In this document: positions 1-9,560 of the stretch, in pieces
Layout: every line of letters starts with the position of its first letter
How positions within the stretch are numbered: the first letter of the stretch is position 1
Assembly: GCF_014656395.1 (NCBI RefSeq)
Contig: NZ_BNCI01000001.1
Location: 682,001 to 746,000, forward strand
Direction of reading: 5' to 3'
Length of the DNA stretch: 64,000 bases
DNA from: Kordiimonas sediminis
GTDB lineage: Bacteria > Pseudomonadota > Alphaproteobacteria > Sphingomonadales > Kordiimonadaceae
Program-made: the position numbers and the translations under genes
Notes under the pieces: model-generated
The model's input: the letters and a program-made list of their open reading frames with translations, nothing else
Database searches by the model: none
What the model was told of the DNA's origin: nothing

Positions 1-872
1 CCCATAAAGGCTTCGGCGATCATAACTTCGCGCACTGTTATGTAGCTTACAATTGCCGTACCAAACAGGATGATTGCCGGCATAGCCAAGCCCCAAAACA
101 GGGATACTTTTTCGTCCTTAGCTTCAACAAGTGTATCGCTTTCGGCACTGATAAGCGGCATTGCGCCTTCACGGAGCAGGGCGCCAGTTTCCTCAACCCT
201 TTTTTCCGCCTTACGCATCGGACCAAAGTCAGGAATGATTTTCAGGCAAATGCCCAGCGCAAAAATCAACAATAGTATGGAATAAAAATTATACGGGATT
301 GAGTTTACAAAAATCTGCATCGCCTGTTCAGCGGTCTCAACCGGACCACCCTGTGCGACAATCAATCCAACAATATAGGCTGCCCACGCTGTGAACGGCA
401 CCAAAATGCAAACGGACGCTGTTGTAGAGTCTAGAATAAAGGCAAGCTTTTCCCGCGGGATTTTTACCCTGTCTGTCAACGGGCGCATGACAGCGCCTGT
501 CATCAGGGGGCTGAAATAATCATCCACAATGAAAAAGCCCATACCCCAGGTGGTCAGCGCAACACCCTTCTGGCTTTTTCTTTTAGCGGAAAGCTTGTTA
601 GCAAAGGTTGCGATTGCCCCTGAATCTTTCAACAACACAAAAAGAATGCCGATGAGACTGATAATCAGACACAGCCGAATAAATTCACCGTTCCCAAGGG
701 CAGACTGAAACAATTCACTGAGCCCTGTGGCCGGGTCTGTGCCCAGCATAACCACACCAACAGCCGACCCCAGCAACAGGGAAAAAGCAGCAGAACGTGT
801 TTTAAATGCAATTACAAGCGCGATTACAAGCGGGGCCAGCGACCATATCCCCCAAGTCATAGTTTCTTCCAT
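1..872 (-). CDS. NhaC-family Na+/H+ antiporter (3' end cut by window edge)
   Basis: Inner-membrane secondary transporter, probably coupling Na+ or H+ movement to a solute. The frame read on the minus strand from ATG at 872 is open to base 1 (about 290 codons), so the C-terminus is missing. It shows several hydrophobic segments and the family core DDYFSPLMTGAVMRPLTDR, followed by LAFILDSTTASVCILVP, as in NhaC and related amino-acid or malate/lactate antiporters. A GGTGG Shine-Dalgarno lies just before the ATG. It sits downstream of a TonB receptor on the same strand, beyond a hairpin. It may bring the substrate of the adjacent catabolic genes across the inner membrane; that link is inference. 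Confidence 0.85.
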   Translation of the reverse strand, partial: MEETMTWGIWSLAPLVIALVIAFKTRSAAFSLLLGSAVGVVMLGTDPATGLSELFQSALGNGEFIRLCLIISLIGILFVLLKDSGAIATFANKLSAKRKSQKGVALTTWGMGFFIVDDYFSPLMTGAVMRPLTDRVKIPREKLAFILDSTTASVCILVPFTAWAAYIVGLIVAQGGPVETAEQAMQIFVNSIPYNFYSILLLIFALGICLKIIPDFGPMRKAEKRVEETGALLREGAMPLISAESDTLVEAKDEKVSLFWGLAMPAIILFGTAIVSYITVREVMIAEAFM

Positions 873-925
873 TTTACCACCAAGTCTTATTTATCCGGGC
901 CAAACCAAAATACTGAAATAGCATG

Positions 926-950
926 AGCAGGGGCGCATAACACCCCTGCT
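926..950 (-). terminator. hairpin after the TonB receptor
   Basis: Perfect 8-bp inverted repeat AGCAGGGG / CCCCTGCT with a 9-nt loop, 14 nt past the receptor stop codon. The T-tract on the minus strand is weak, so it may be a partial terminator allowing some read-through into the antiporter. Confidence 0.5.
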
Positions 951-963
951 TATACTGCGAGGC

Positions 964-3642
964 CTAGAAGCGGAATCCAAGCTTGGAATAAATAAACCGT
1001 CCTTCAAAACCAAATCCGGTGCTGTAACGGAAGGATTCGATCCGGTCCCAGGTAGAACATCCGTTGGCCGGACACTCAGGATTATCTTTCTTCGGATACT
1101 GATCAAAGAGGTTCATCGCACCGACAGACAGATACATACCATTCTCGAAGGTATAGGTTACATCTAGATCGTAAATGATCGCAGCGCTGTAACGCTGTTC
1201 ATTTTCCTGAATTTGCTGAGGCTGCAATTCTGCACCGTACCGGGTTCCGGCAAACCGTGCAGACAGACCATTGCGCTGCCAGGAAATACTGGCATTCAAC
1301 TTGTGTGGCGGGTTGGCATTTTCCACCGCCGTTACCCGCGCAGGATCAGAGCTGAACAGCTCCAGCGGATCACCACTGCCGTCAAACTTGCCGCGCAGTA
1401 TTTCTGGAACATCCTTGATATTTTTGATCTTCAGGTCGTTATAGTTATAAACAGCGCTGAAATTGAAATCGCCCCAGTTTTCCGTCTCCCATGCGTAGGT
1501 AAGAACAAGGTCAAAGCCACGGACACGCTGGTCATAGACATTTGCCTGATACTGGAAATAGCTTGCCTGACTTGTCAGTCCCGCATCAGCCAGAATTTGA
1601 TCCACGTCTGGGCCATTCAGGAAACGGCTGCGGCGGATCATATCCCGAATTTCAATATTATAGAAATCAAGACTGACCGTCAGACCATCGATTGGGGCAG
1701 CTGCCAGACCGACCGAAATATTGGTCGACTTAGTTGGCTTCAGACTGCGCGCTCCCAGCGCCTGCGCAATATCACTGGTCGTGGAAAACAGCGAGATATC
1801 AAAAAGAGTACCATCACTGATTTCTGTATTGGTTGACTGCGTATAGTTTTGCACCAGTGACGGCGCCATAAAGCCAGTACTGATCGCCCCGCGCAGATTC
1901 AAGCCTTCCTGAATTGTATAGCGTGTCGCAAATTTCCCATTAAACGTGGAACCGAAATCGCTATAATCTTCGTAACGGGCAGCAACGCCGATATTCCAGT
2001 CTTCTGTCAGATCGGTATCCAGATCAACATACGCCCCAAAACTGTTTCTTTTGCCCACAACTGCATTTTCAGGGCTGAAACCAGGCAGTACCTGTGACCC
2101 GCCTGGGTATGAGTAAGTCACCTGGGGATTGCCGTCACCGTCCAATACCAGGTTACCATCACCGTCACGCAGATAGGCTGGCGAACCATCCGCGTTGCGA
2201 TCAAAATCAGTATGCCAGCTTTGCTTCTCACCCGGCTCAATCTCGAAACGTTCGTCCCGGTACGTACCGCCAAAGGCAACGTTCAGATCGCGGCCAAAAA
2301 ATGCGCCTTCTAGAAGCTTTGCAGAATTAAAACTGAGATACCAATCTCGCTGTTTCTGAACACCGTTGAAGAGGTCAGTTTTACTGTGAACACCATAAGA
2401 CCTATTCAGCGTATTCTTAATCCAGGTAGTAATATGGCTTTTACCGTAATAGAAGCTAAGATCAGACTCCCAGCCATCAATCTCACCCTTAAGGCCGTTA
2501 TTGGCAAACCAGTCTGTGATTTCAACATTGATGCGCGGTGTATAACCCTCAGGATAAATTTCGCTGACATTCCGGCTGTCATTCGGACGGCGTGTGTAGC
2601 CCCAACTTAGACTGTCTTGCTTATAATATTTACCGATACTGAAGAAACGCAGATTTTCAGAAATCGGCACTTCCGAATTATACAGCACGCTACCGCTTTC
2701 AAGCTCAGACTGGCCGTAACGCATGCGGAACCGCTCTACCGTTTCCTCACGGGGGTCAAAAATCATTTCGCCAGTTACAGGGTCTTCAATTTTGTCAAAC
2801 ATCTGACGTGCGTCAAAACCACCACGGTTTGAATGGTTCTGGTTTTTATACGCCGCACTGATGTTAAAGAAGCCGCCGTCACCAACACCAAGCCCGTAGT
2901 TAGCATCAACGGTGACAGTGCCGCCGTCATTGATTTTCATCTCTTCGCCGGTACCAGTGAATTCTAACTGGCCGGTTTCATTGTTTGCATGAACACTTGC
3001 CAGATCTTCAATACCGGTTACCGACGTATGATACATGCCGTAATTGACCTGGATCTGCCCCCCTTCAGACGCATCCTGCAGTTCAAAGTTTACAACGCCG
3101 CCAATGGCATCAGCACCGTACTGGGCTGCTGCACCGTCCCGCAGTACTTCAACACGTTTAATCGCGAAACCCGGTATCGTATCAAGGTTGACACCGTTGG
3201 TACCGCCAGCCTGACCCCAAATAGACATCATGGCGCTAGGATGATGGCGCTGCTTATTCAAAAGCACCAGTGACATGCCCGGCGGCAGACCCCGCATTGT
3301 AATGGGACGCTGGTGATCCAACGTATCAGTCCCGGTGGTTTTACGGAAATTCACGCTTGGGACCAGACGTTCAATCATACTGTTTGTGTCTGTATAGCCT
3401 GTCACCCGAAGCTTTTCCCCGCCGATAACATCGACAGGTACATTACTTTCAAGCTCAGTCCGGCCTTTTACGCGAGACCCAATGATCACTACTTCTTCAA
3501 GATCAGCGGCTTCGTCTGCTGCGTAAGCGGTACTTACAGTCCCGACAGGGGCCAGCGCAGTCAACACAAAGCCTGCTACGCCCATCTTTAGTGAAATCAA
3601 TCTTTGTCTTTTAGAAACTTTAAATAAATCCATATCCGACAT
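964..3642 (-). CDS. TonB-dependent outer-membrane receptor
   Basis: Outer-membrane active transporter of 892 residues, the usual size. It has a signal peptide ending near AYAADEA, a TonB-box-like LEEVVIIGSR right after it, a plug domain (about residues 60-180, with RVEVLRDGAAAQYGADAIGG) and a long beta-barrel ending in the aromatic residue F. Start ATG 3642 is supported by a GGGAGG site. It is divergent from an XRE-cupin regulator and followed by a NhaC antiporter, so it probably imports the compound used by the neighbouring aminotransferase/BKACE genes. The substrate cannot be read from the sequence. Confidence 0.93.
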   Translation of the reverse strand: MSDMDLFKVSKRQRLISLKMGVAGFVLTALAPVGTVSTAYAADEAADLEEVVIIGSRVKGRTELESNVPVDVIGGEKLRVTGYTDTNSMIERLVPSVNFRKTTGTDTLDHQRPITMRGLPPGMSLVLLNKQRHHPSAMMSIWGQAGGTNGVNLDTIPGFAIKRVEVLRDGAAAQYGADAIGGVVNFELQDASEGGQIQVNYGMYHTSVTGIEDLASVHANNETGQLEFTGTGEEMKINDGGTVTVDANYGLGVGDGGFFNISAAYKNQNHSNRGGFDARQMFDKIEDPVTGEMIFDPREETVERFRMRYGQSELESGSVLYNSEVPISENLRFFSIGKYYKQDSLSWGYTRRPNDSRNVSEIYPEGYTPRINVEITDWFANNGLKGEIDGWESDLSFYYGKSHITTWIKNTLNRSYGVHSKTDLFNGVQKQRDWYLSFNSAKLLEGAFFGRDLNVAFGGTYRDERFEIEPGEKQSWHTDFDRNADGSPAYLRDGDGNLVLDGDGNPQVTYSYPGGSQVLPGFSPENAVVGKRNSFGAYVDLDTDLTEDWNIGVAARYEDYSDFGSTFNGKFATRYTIQEGLNLRGAISTGFMAPSLVQNYTQSTNTEISDGTLFDISLFSTTSDIAQALGARSLKPTKSTNISVGLAAAPIDGLTVSLDFYNIEIRDMIRRSRFLNGPDVDQILADAGLTSQASYFQYQANVYDQRVRGFDLVLTYAWETENWGDFNFSAVYNYNDLKIKNIKDVPEILRGKFDGSGDPLELFSSDPARVTAVENANPPHKLNASISWQRNGLSARFAGTRYGAELQPQQIQENEQRYSAAIIYDLDVTYTFENGMYLSVGAMNLFDQYPKKDNPECPANGCSTWDRIESFRYSTGFGFEGRFIYSKLGFRF

Positions 3643-4164
3643 GTCGTTTATCCTCCCAGATATCTATCCCATTACCGTGCTTTCCCTTGAAATATGGTCC
3701 GCACGCCCGCTCCACGTTCTTGCTCGTTTAAATAATTTTTATATTCATTGAAATTTTTAATGCTATAAATTTTTAACGTTGTCAAATCATATTGGGCTAG
3801 GTAAAAACGTCGGAACAATAGATATACTTGACATCCATCGGTGATTTATTTGACGGATAATGTTTTTTAAAATATTGTATTTGTTGAATTTTTTGATTTT
3901 TGCCTCCTATAGACATAAAGATTGTGCGGACAACAGGTCGCCATTCATACGCAGTCAAAAAGGCATATTAAATTTTTTAATAGATGAAATTTAAAGGATA
4001 GAACTTCAGTACAGTCACTCGCTTGACAGTGAAATTTGAATAAAGATCAGTGCCTTATTGAAAATCGGTAAACTTACTGTTTAGATGGCTGCATCAAGCA
4101 CAAAACAGAATTAGATCCGATGATATTTAAGCTGCTGCAAAAGAATACAAATGAAGGGACAGGC
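3643..4164. promoter_or_regulatory. AT-rich divergent regulatory region between TonB receptor and XRE-cupin gene
   Basis: About 520 bases without a credible gene, much richer in A/T than the surroundings. It holds the element AAATTTTTAA twice in direct orientation about 18 bases apart (near 3750 and 3768), and related TTAAATTTTTTAA and GAATTTTTTGATTTTT tracts near 3969 and 3886. A TTGACA hexamer is at 4023. Spacing of two helical turns suggests binding sites for the adjacent XRE protein. No experiment is implied. Confidence 0.45.
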
Positions 4165-4737
4165 ATGAGTTCCAAGGACCTTGCAGCCAGCTTGGCTATT
4201 GGTGACCGCATACATAACCGACGCAAAGAGCTTGGCCTGACGCTGCAATTACTTGCAAAAACTTCCGGCCTATCAGCATCTTTTATCTCACTGGCTGAAC
4301 GGAACAAGACCGTACCATCGTTAATGTCCTTGATGACACTGTCGAAGGCACTTGGTGTTTCAATTGAATATTTTACCGAAGCAATCACAGCGCCCAACCC
4401 AATTAAAAAAGCCGACGACCCCCAAGTGCTTGAAGACACGGCACAGCTGACAGTTACTCAGCTTAGTAATGAAATTGAGTTTGGACAAAATCTGGATGTC
4501 CTGAAAGTACGGCTGGCACCGAAAGAGCCATTACCAATCGCCCCAAAAGAAGGCGAAATTTTCCTTTATGTACTTGACGGATCTGTAAGGTTTGAAAACA
4601 GCGACCTTCAGGAAACCCTGACCGTGGGCGATTCGTTTCATATTGATGCACGGGTGACGCACACAGTCGTCAACGCCGAACAGGACAAAGACACAGTTCT
4701 ATTGTATGCCTGCACACCAAGCAGGATACAGCGTTAG
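4165..4737 (+). CDS. XRE-family regulator with C-terminal cupin domain
   Basis: DNA-binding regulator of about 190 residues. The N-terminal helix-turn-helix covers roughly residues 12-70 (RRKELGLTLQLLAKTSGLS, ending in SIEYF). A cupin sensor fold follows at about 115-185 (GEIFLYVLDGSVRFE, GDSFHIDARVTHTVVN). This architecture is known from regulators of amino-acid and polyamine catabolism such as PuuR-like proteins. The frame is open upstream to 4120, but ATG 4165 is preferred because GAAGGGA sits 8 bases before it. It is divergent from the TonB receptor and probably controls it. Confidence 0.88.
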   Translation: MSSKDLAASLAIGDRIHNRRKELGLTLQLLAKTSGLSASFISLAERNKTVPSLMSLMTLSKALGVSIEYFTEAITAPNPIKKADDPQVLEDTAQLTVTQLSNEIEFGQNLDVLKVRLAPKEPLPIAPKEGEIFLYVLDGSVRFENSDLQETLTVGDSFHIDARVTHTVVNAEQDKDTVLLYACTPSRIQR

Positions 4738-4787
4738 GACATCATACTGTTCAGCGAAATTGCGCAATTACCACAGGCAGCAAACCA

Positions 4788-5714
4788 TCAAAGTCGGACA
4801 TCAACAGTATCCAGAACCTTACGGAATGACTGGCGGAAAACATCCAGAAAGTGCCGGGACGGGTTAGAAAGAGTTCTGCCGCCCGGAAAAATCGCAGTCA
4901 CGGAGACCTGCGGCGCAGAGGGCAGTGGAATAATCCGGGCACGTTTGGCGTCTGGCGACTGCAGTAATTTATGAACCGTCAACGAATCAGCAATGGTAAA
5001 ACCCGCATCCCGCATCACCAGATCCACAGCCAACTGGTGCGAATGCGCATTAACAACAGGGACCGGATTTACCTGTATGGACCGTAAATACGTCCCAACA
5101 GCCTGCCCAAGCGGCGTGCTTTGAAACGCAGCAATATAGGGCTTTTTATCTTCAAACAGGCGCTGTACCGTCTTTTGGTGTGACACCGGCCAACTGGCAG
5201 GAATAATAGCGTATAAACCAATTTTCCCGATCAATGTGGACGACACCCCTTCAAGCGTTCCCGTGCCGAAGGTAAAGCCAATATGATAGGTACCTGACCG
5301 CGCGCTTAGTCGGCGCAGAATTTCGTCTGTATTATAGGTCGACACATCCACTGTGTAATTCGAATAACTGTGTGTGAACTCAACCAAAGCATCTGGCATT
5401 ACTTCCAGTGACAGAGATGATGTTGCTGCTATCCTGACGTGGCCTGCCAGCCCTTCGCGCAACTTGTTGGATAAACGGTCCAGCGCAAACAGCGCATCAT
5501 GGGCTCTTTCCGCTTCTTCAAAAAGGATCCGTCCCTCTGATGTCGGAATTAAACGGCCACCTTCCCGCTCAAAAAGCCGAAAACCCAGTGTTTTTTCTGC
5601 CTGTTTAATCGTTGTCGTGACGGATGGCTGGGAAATACCCAAACTCTTGGCAGCAGCTGTAATACTACCTTCCACCATGACAGCGTAAAACACTTCCGTC
5701 TGCCGAAAATTCAC
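4788..5714 (-). CDS. LysR-family transcriptional regulator
   Basis: 308 residues, a standard LTTR length. It has an N-terminal winged helix (residues 1-60, with GSITAAAKSLGISQPSVTTT) and a C-terminal periplasmic-binding-like effector domain. The start is GTG 5714 with AAGGAGAG upstream. It is divergent from the aminotransferase/BKACE pair across a gap of about 165 bases, the classical arrangement for control of the divergent operon. Confidence 0.92.
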   Translation of the reverse strand: MNFRQTEVFYAVMVEGSITAAAKSLGISQPSVTTTIKQAEKTLGFRLFEREGGRLIPTSEGRILFEEAERAHDALFALDRLSNKLREGLAGHVRIAATSSLSLEVMPDALVEFTHSYSNYTVDVSTYNTDEILRRLSARSGTYHIGFTFGTGTLEGVSSTLIGKIGLYAIIPASWPVSHQKTVQRLFEDKKPYIAAFQSTPLGQAVGTYLRSIQVNPVPVVNAHSHQLAVDLVMRDAGFTIADSLTVHKLLQSPDAKRARIIPLPSAPQVSVTAIFPGGRTLSNPSRHFLDVFRQSFRKVLDTVDVRL

Positions 5715-5879
5715 CGTTCTCTCCTTTTTATATGTACGGTCTTGTCCCTGTTCGATTGCACCATGGTATATAAATATTCCCTATGCAAACAACAAAACTA
5801 TCAATTTGCCGGTGCCTTAGGCCGGGCGTATGGTTTTCCTACACCAAAATGGTTGAACAAACTTTCGGACCTTAAAGAA

Positions 5880-7196
5880 ATGACATCAGTTTTATACCGC
5901 TCTCCGGTTACTGGCTATCCGGTTGCTACTCAGTCTTCTGGTATGTTTATCAGGGATGCACACGACAAAGCCTGGCTGGATATGAGCGGCGGTGCCGCTG
6001 TTTCCCTTGTTGGACACAGCCACCCCCATGTGCTTGGCCGTATGCATGCACAGCTTGATAGCATGGCATTTGCTCACACAGCCTTTTTTACCAATGAACC
6101 GCAGGAGCAATTGGCAGAAAAGCTGGCGGCGCGCTTTACCGAGAAGAACGCACGGGTCTATTTCACCTCTGGTGGGTCCGAAGCCAACGAAGCAGCCATC
6201 AAATTAACATGGCAATATTGGGCAGCACGTGATCAGGCATCCAAGAAAATCATCATAAGCCGTGAAAACAGCTATCACGGCAACACCCTTGCCACCCTCT
6301 CCATCAGTGGTAACCCGGATCGCCGGGTGGCCAGCGCAGCACCTCTCCTGGACTGGCCACGGGTATCCCCTTGTTATGCATACAGAAACCAGGAAACTGG
6401 GGAAACTGATGCAGCCTATGTGGCGAAACTGGCACAAGAACTCGAAGACACCATCTGCAAAACCGGTGCGGACAATATCGCGGCTTTCATATGCGAACCT
6501 ATTGTCGGTGCGTCTCTGGGGGTTGTTCCCTATGTCCCGGGCTATCTGAAAGCCGTCCGGGCGCTCTGCGATAAATATGATATTCTGATGATCTCTGACG
6601 AAATCATGTGCGGCAGTGGACGTACCGGCAAGTTTTTTGCCCACGAAGATGAAGGTGTCGTACCTGATATTGTAACCTTGGCAAAGGGCATAGCCGGCGG
6701 ATACGCGCCACTTGCCGCCACCATTGTCAGGCAGAAAATACCCGAAGCAATGGCCCACAAACACTTTGAACATGGCCATACCTATGTCGGACACGCCCTG
6801 TCCTGCGCCGCCGGCATGGCTGTTCAGGAAGTCATTGATGCTGAGAACCTTCTCTCTGGCACGCTTGAAAAAGAAGTCATGCTTAAAAATGCTCTCGTAG
6901 AAGCAACCGCTGACTGCGCCCATATAGGCAACATTCGGGGCAAAGGCTTTTTCTACGGTGTTGAATTTGTCAGCGACACAGAAACCAAGAGCGGTTTTGA
7001 AAATGGTGCCGCGATCGCTAAACAACTGAAGGCCGAGGCTATGAAAGCAGGACTGATCTGCTATCCCGGTACCGCCAAAATAGGCACAGAGTCTGTGCCG
7101 CACATTCTGTTTGCACCGCCGCTGATTGCAGAAGCCAATGACTTCAGCCTCTTGGCAGAAAAGCTGCAAACAATCGTCAAGGCCGTGTTTCCATGA
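5880..7196 (+). CDS. class III PLP-dependent aminotransferase (omega/beta-amino acid type)
   Basis: Transfers an amino group from an omega- or beta-amino compound to an oxo acid. About 438 residues from ATG 5880 (family length about 440). The frame extends upstream to 5742, but that 46-residue leader is not family-like. Seen: the cofactor-pocket stretch YFTSGGSEANEAAIKL, the aspartate of ISDEIMCGSGRTG, and the PLP lysine in LAKGIAGGYAPL (Lys269). The last four bases ATGA overlap the BKACE start, so the two are translationally coupled. Exact substrate unknown. Confidence 0.9.
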   Translation: MTSVLYRSPVTGYPVATQSSGMFIRDAHDKAWLDMSGGAAVSLVGHSHPHVLGRMHAQLDSMAFAHTAFFTNEPQEQLAEKLAARFTEKNARVYFTSGGSEANEAAIKLTWQYWAARDQASKKIIISRENSYHGNTLATLSISGNPDRRVASAAPLLDWPRVSPCYAYRNQETGETDAAYVAKLAQELEDTICKTGADNIAAFICEPIVGASLGVVPYVPGYLKAVRALCDKYDILMISDEIMCGSGRTGKFFAHEDEGVVPDIVTLAKGIAGGYAPLAATIVRQKIPEAMAHKHFEHGHTYVGHALSCAAGMAVQEVIDAENLLSGTLEKEVMLKNALVEATADCAHIGNIRGKGFFYGVEFVSDTETKSGFENGAAIAKQLKAEAMKAGLICYPGTAKIGTESVPHILFAPPLIAEANDFSLLAEKLQTIVKAVFP

Positions 7197-8050
7197 GCAT
7201 GACTAATATACATTCAAAAACGCCCCTGATGGTCATGAGCGCCCCAAACGGCGCTCGCCTGCAAAAGGCAGATCACGCTGGTCTGCCGATTTCACCGACT
7301 GAATTGGCAGAGGAAGCCAAAAACCTTCTTGAAGCCGGGGTCTCCGTCCTGCATTTGCATGTCCGGGACGCGGATAATCAGCATAGCCTGGATGCCGATC
7401 TGTACCGCGCTGCACTGTCTGCCATCAAACAAGCTGTTGGCGACAAACTGGTGTTACAGGTCACGACAGAAGCCGTGGGCATGTATGACCGCCACCAGCA
7501 AATGGCCCTTGTGAACGATCTGAAGCCAGAAGCGGTATCGCTGGCACTTAGGGAGCTCTGCCCCGACGATAGTTGCCTGTCTGAGGCATCCGCTTTCTTC
7601 TCGAACCTTCGGTCCTTTGATTGTTGGCCACAATATATTCTCTATTCACCTGAAGACGTTATCCGCTTTGACACGTACCGCAAGGACGGCGTTTTCGGCG
7701 ATGATACACCGTCAGCCTTGTTTGTACTGGGCCGTTACAGCAGTTCCTTAACCGGTGATCCGGGCGAACTTGATGCGTTCCTGCAAGCGTGCCCGTCCAC
7801 CGACTTTCCCTGGTCTGTTTGCTGTTTCGGCAAAACCGAACATCAGGCAGCACTGCGCGCGGTACAAAACTTTGGGCATGTACGCCTGGGGTTTGAAAAT
7901 AATCGCTGGCTGCCGTCGGGCGAACTGGCCCCCACCAATGCTATGCTGATCACGGAAACAATCAAGTCCATCTCCGCAGCACTGCCGGAAGATGCTATGC
8001 GTCCGCTGGCAAATGCAGACTGGGTAAGAGCACACTTCGCTGCATCATAG
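7193..8050 (+). CDS. BKACE / DUF849 beta-keto acid cleavage enzyme
   Basis: 285 residues of the 3-keto-5-aminohexanoate cleavage enzyme family, metal-dependent TIM barrels that use acetyl-CoA to cleave a beta-keto acid into acetoacetate and a new acyl-CoA. Seen: the N-terminal APNGARLQKADHAGLPISP motif and the metal-binding pair in LHLHVRDAD (His54, His56). The start overlaps the aminotransferase stop by four bases. Together they suggest transamination of a beta-amino acid to a beta-keto acid, then cleavage; this is inference from family chemistry. Confidence 0.9.
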   Translation: MSMTNIHSKTPLMVMSAPNGARLQKADHAGLPISPTELAEEAKNLLEAGVSVLHLHVRDADNQHSLDADLYRAALSAIKQAVGDKLVLQVTTEAVGMYDRHQQMALVNDLKPEAVSLALRELCPDDSCLSEASAFFSNLRSFDCWPQYILYSPEDVIRFDTYRKDGVFGDDTPSALFVLGRYSSSLTGDPGELDAFLQACPSTDFPWSVCCFGKTEHQAALRAVQNFGHVRLGFENNRWLPSGELAPTNAMLITETIKSISAALPEDAMRPLANADWVRAHFAAS

Positions 8051-8076
8051 AGGCACAGTTAAAAAAGGGTTCCCGG

Positions 8077-9441
8077 CTAGGTCATATGCCGGGGGTCCAG
8101 AAGATCCTGTAATCTATCTCTTGGAATGTCTGTTTCCTCTGCGGCCACATCCAGCACAGGTCGGTTTTCCTTATATGCTTTTTTGGCAATCTCTGCGGCC
8201 TTCAAATAGCCAATTTCCTTATTCAGCGCAGTCACCAGGATAGGATTACGCCCTAATTGATCCGTAACACGTTCTTCGTTCACAACAAAGGTTGCGATTG
8301 CCTTATCGGCAAGGGCGCTGCATGCACCAGATAGCAGGGTCTGTGCCTCTAAAAGGTTATTCGCCAGCAGCGGCAACATGACATTCAGTTCAAAATTCCC
8401 GCTTTGCCCCGCAATGGTATTGGACGTATGCAGGCCCATCGTTTGGGCGGCGACCATGGCAACGGCCTCTGGGACAACGGGGTTTACCTTTCCTGGCATA
8501 ATGGACGACCCCGGCTGCAAAGCCTCCAGTGTTATTTCGCCAAGCCCTGCATTAGGACCAGAATTCATCCAGCGCAAATCATTTGCAATCTTCATCAGGG
8601 CAACCGAAAGCGTATTAAACGCCCCTGATAAAGCCACGGCGCGGTCCTGGGCACCGATCAGCTCAAACGGATGGGGGCTGGCCCGGAACTCAATTCCGGT
8701 TTCCGTGTGCAGCCCCTCGGCCACCAAACGCGCAAAATCTTTATGGCAGTTCACCCCTGTGCCGACCGCCGTGCCGCCAATAGCCAGTTCCTGCATTTCA
8801 CCCGCCGTGAACAAAATCTGTCGCCGGGCATGGTCAATCTGACCACACCAGGCATGAAGTATCTGATCAAACCGAACGGGCAGGGCGTCCATCAAATGGG
8901 TTCTGCCGGTTTTGGTAATATGCGCCAAAGACGCAGCTTTCTCCTCAAGCACCACTATCAGATGGTCAAGCGCAGGCAGCAGATGCCGCTGTAGCTCAAT
9001 CAGACAGCTTACATGCAGCGTTGTCGGCGTAACATCATTACTGCTTTGCCCCATATTTACATGATCATTGGGGTGCACCTTCAGCCCTGAATTTTGACGT
9101 GCGACATAGGCCAAAACTTCATTCGCATTCATATTGGTGCTGGTCGCCGACCCGGTTTGATACCGGTCGATCGGGAAATGCGCCGCAATCGCCGCATCCG
9201 TGACGCACTGTGTATAAGCACCTGAAATTGCATCAGCGACGCTTGTGTCAAGCTCCCCCAGCGCACCATTTACCTGTGCGGCCACTTTTTTTATCAACAG
9301 TAAAGTCCGGATATAAGAAGGGTCCATCGGACGCCCGCTGATCGCGAAATTCTGCCGTGCGCGTTCTGTCTGGGCACCATACCATGCCGACCCAGGTACT
9401 GTGACGGTGCCCATACTGTCTGATTCCTGACGGTCCTTCAT
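8077..9441 (-). CDS. class II fumarase-like lyase (FumC/aspartase superfamily)
   Basis: 454 residues, the FumC length. Seen: HPNDHVNMGQSSND, the signature GSSIMPGKVNP, and a FumC-like C-terminus with IGYLKAAEIAKKAYKE ending in DPRHM. These favour fumarate hydratase over aspartase. The conserved TGSGTxSNMN block reads TGSATSTNMN, a Gly-to-Ala change next to the substrate pocket, so the substrate may be a fumarate analogue. ATG 9441 is preceded by AAGGAA. It converges with the BKACE gene and may process its product, or simply be a second fumarase. Confidence 0.8.
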   Translation of the reverse strand: MKDRQESDSMGTVTVPGSAWYGAQTERARQNFAISGRPMDPSYIRTLLLIKKVAAQVNGALGELDTSVADAISGAYTQCVTDAAIAAHFPIDRYQTGSATSTNMNANEVLAYVARQNSGLKVHPNDHVNMGQSSNDVTPTTLHVSCLIELQRHLLPALDHLIVVLEEKAASLAHITKTGRTHLMDALPVRFDQILHAWCGQIDHARRQILFTAGEMQELAIGGTAVGTGVNCHKDFARLVAEGLHTETGIEFRASPHPFELIGAQDRAVALSGAFNTLSVALMKIANDLRWMNSGPNAGLGEITLEALQPGSSIMPGKVNPVVPEAVAMVAAQTMGLHTSNTIAGQSGNFELNVMLPLLANNLLEAQTLLSGACSALADKAIATFVVNEERVTDQLGRNPILVTALNKEIGYLKAAEIAKKAYKENRPVLDVAAEETDIPRDRLQDLLDPRHMT

Positions 9442-9560
9442 GATATTCCTTTCTTCTGTGGACTATTGACTGGTTTATCAAACTTCTGCTGTTGCTGCGG
9501 ATACTGTACAAAAACCTGCCCTAATTGCCATTTCACTAAGTTTAACACGCCGTCCCCATA

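Noticed and set aside
1213-1836. 207-codon plus-strand frame inside the first TonB receptor
   Set aside because: Antisense shadow of the receptor barrel; Cys/Arg/Ile-rich composition without domain features.
6204-7169. 321-codon minus-strand frame opposite the aminotransferase
   Set aside because: It is fully antisense to a clear class III aminotransferase with an intact motif set; its product has no family features.
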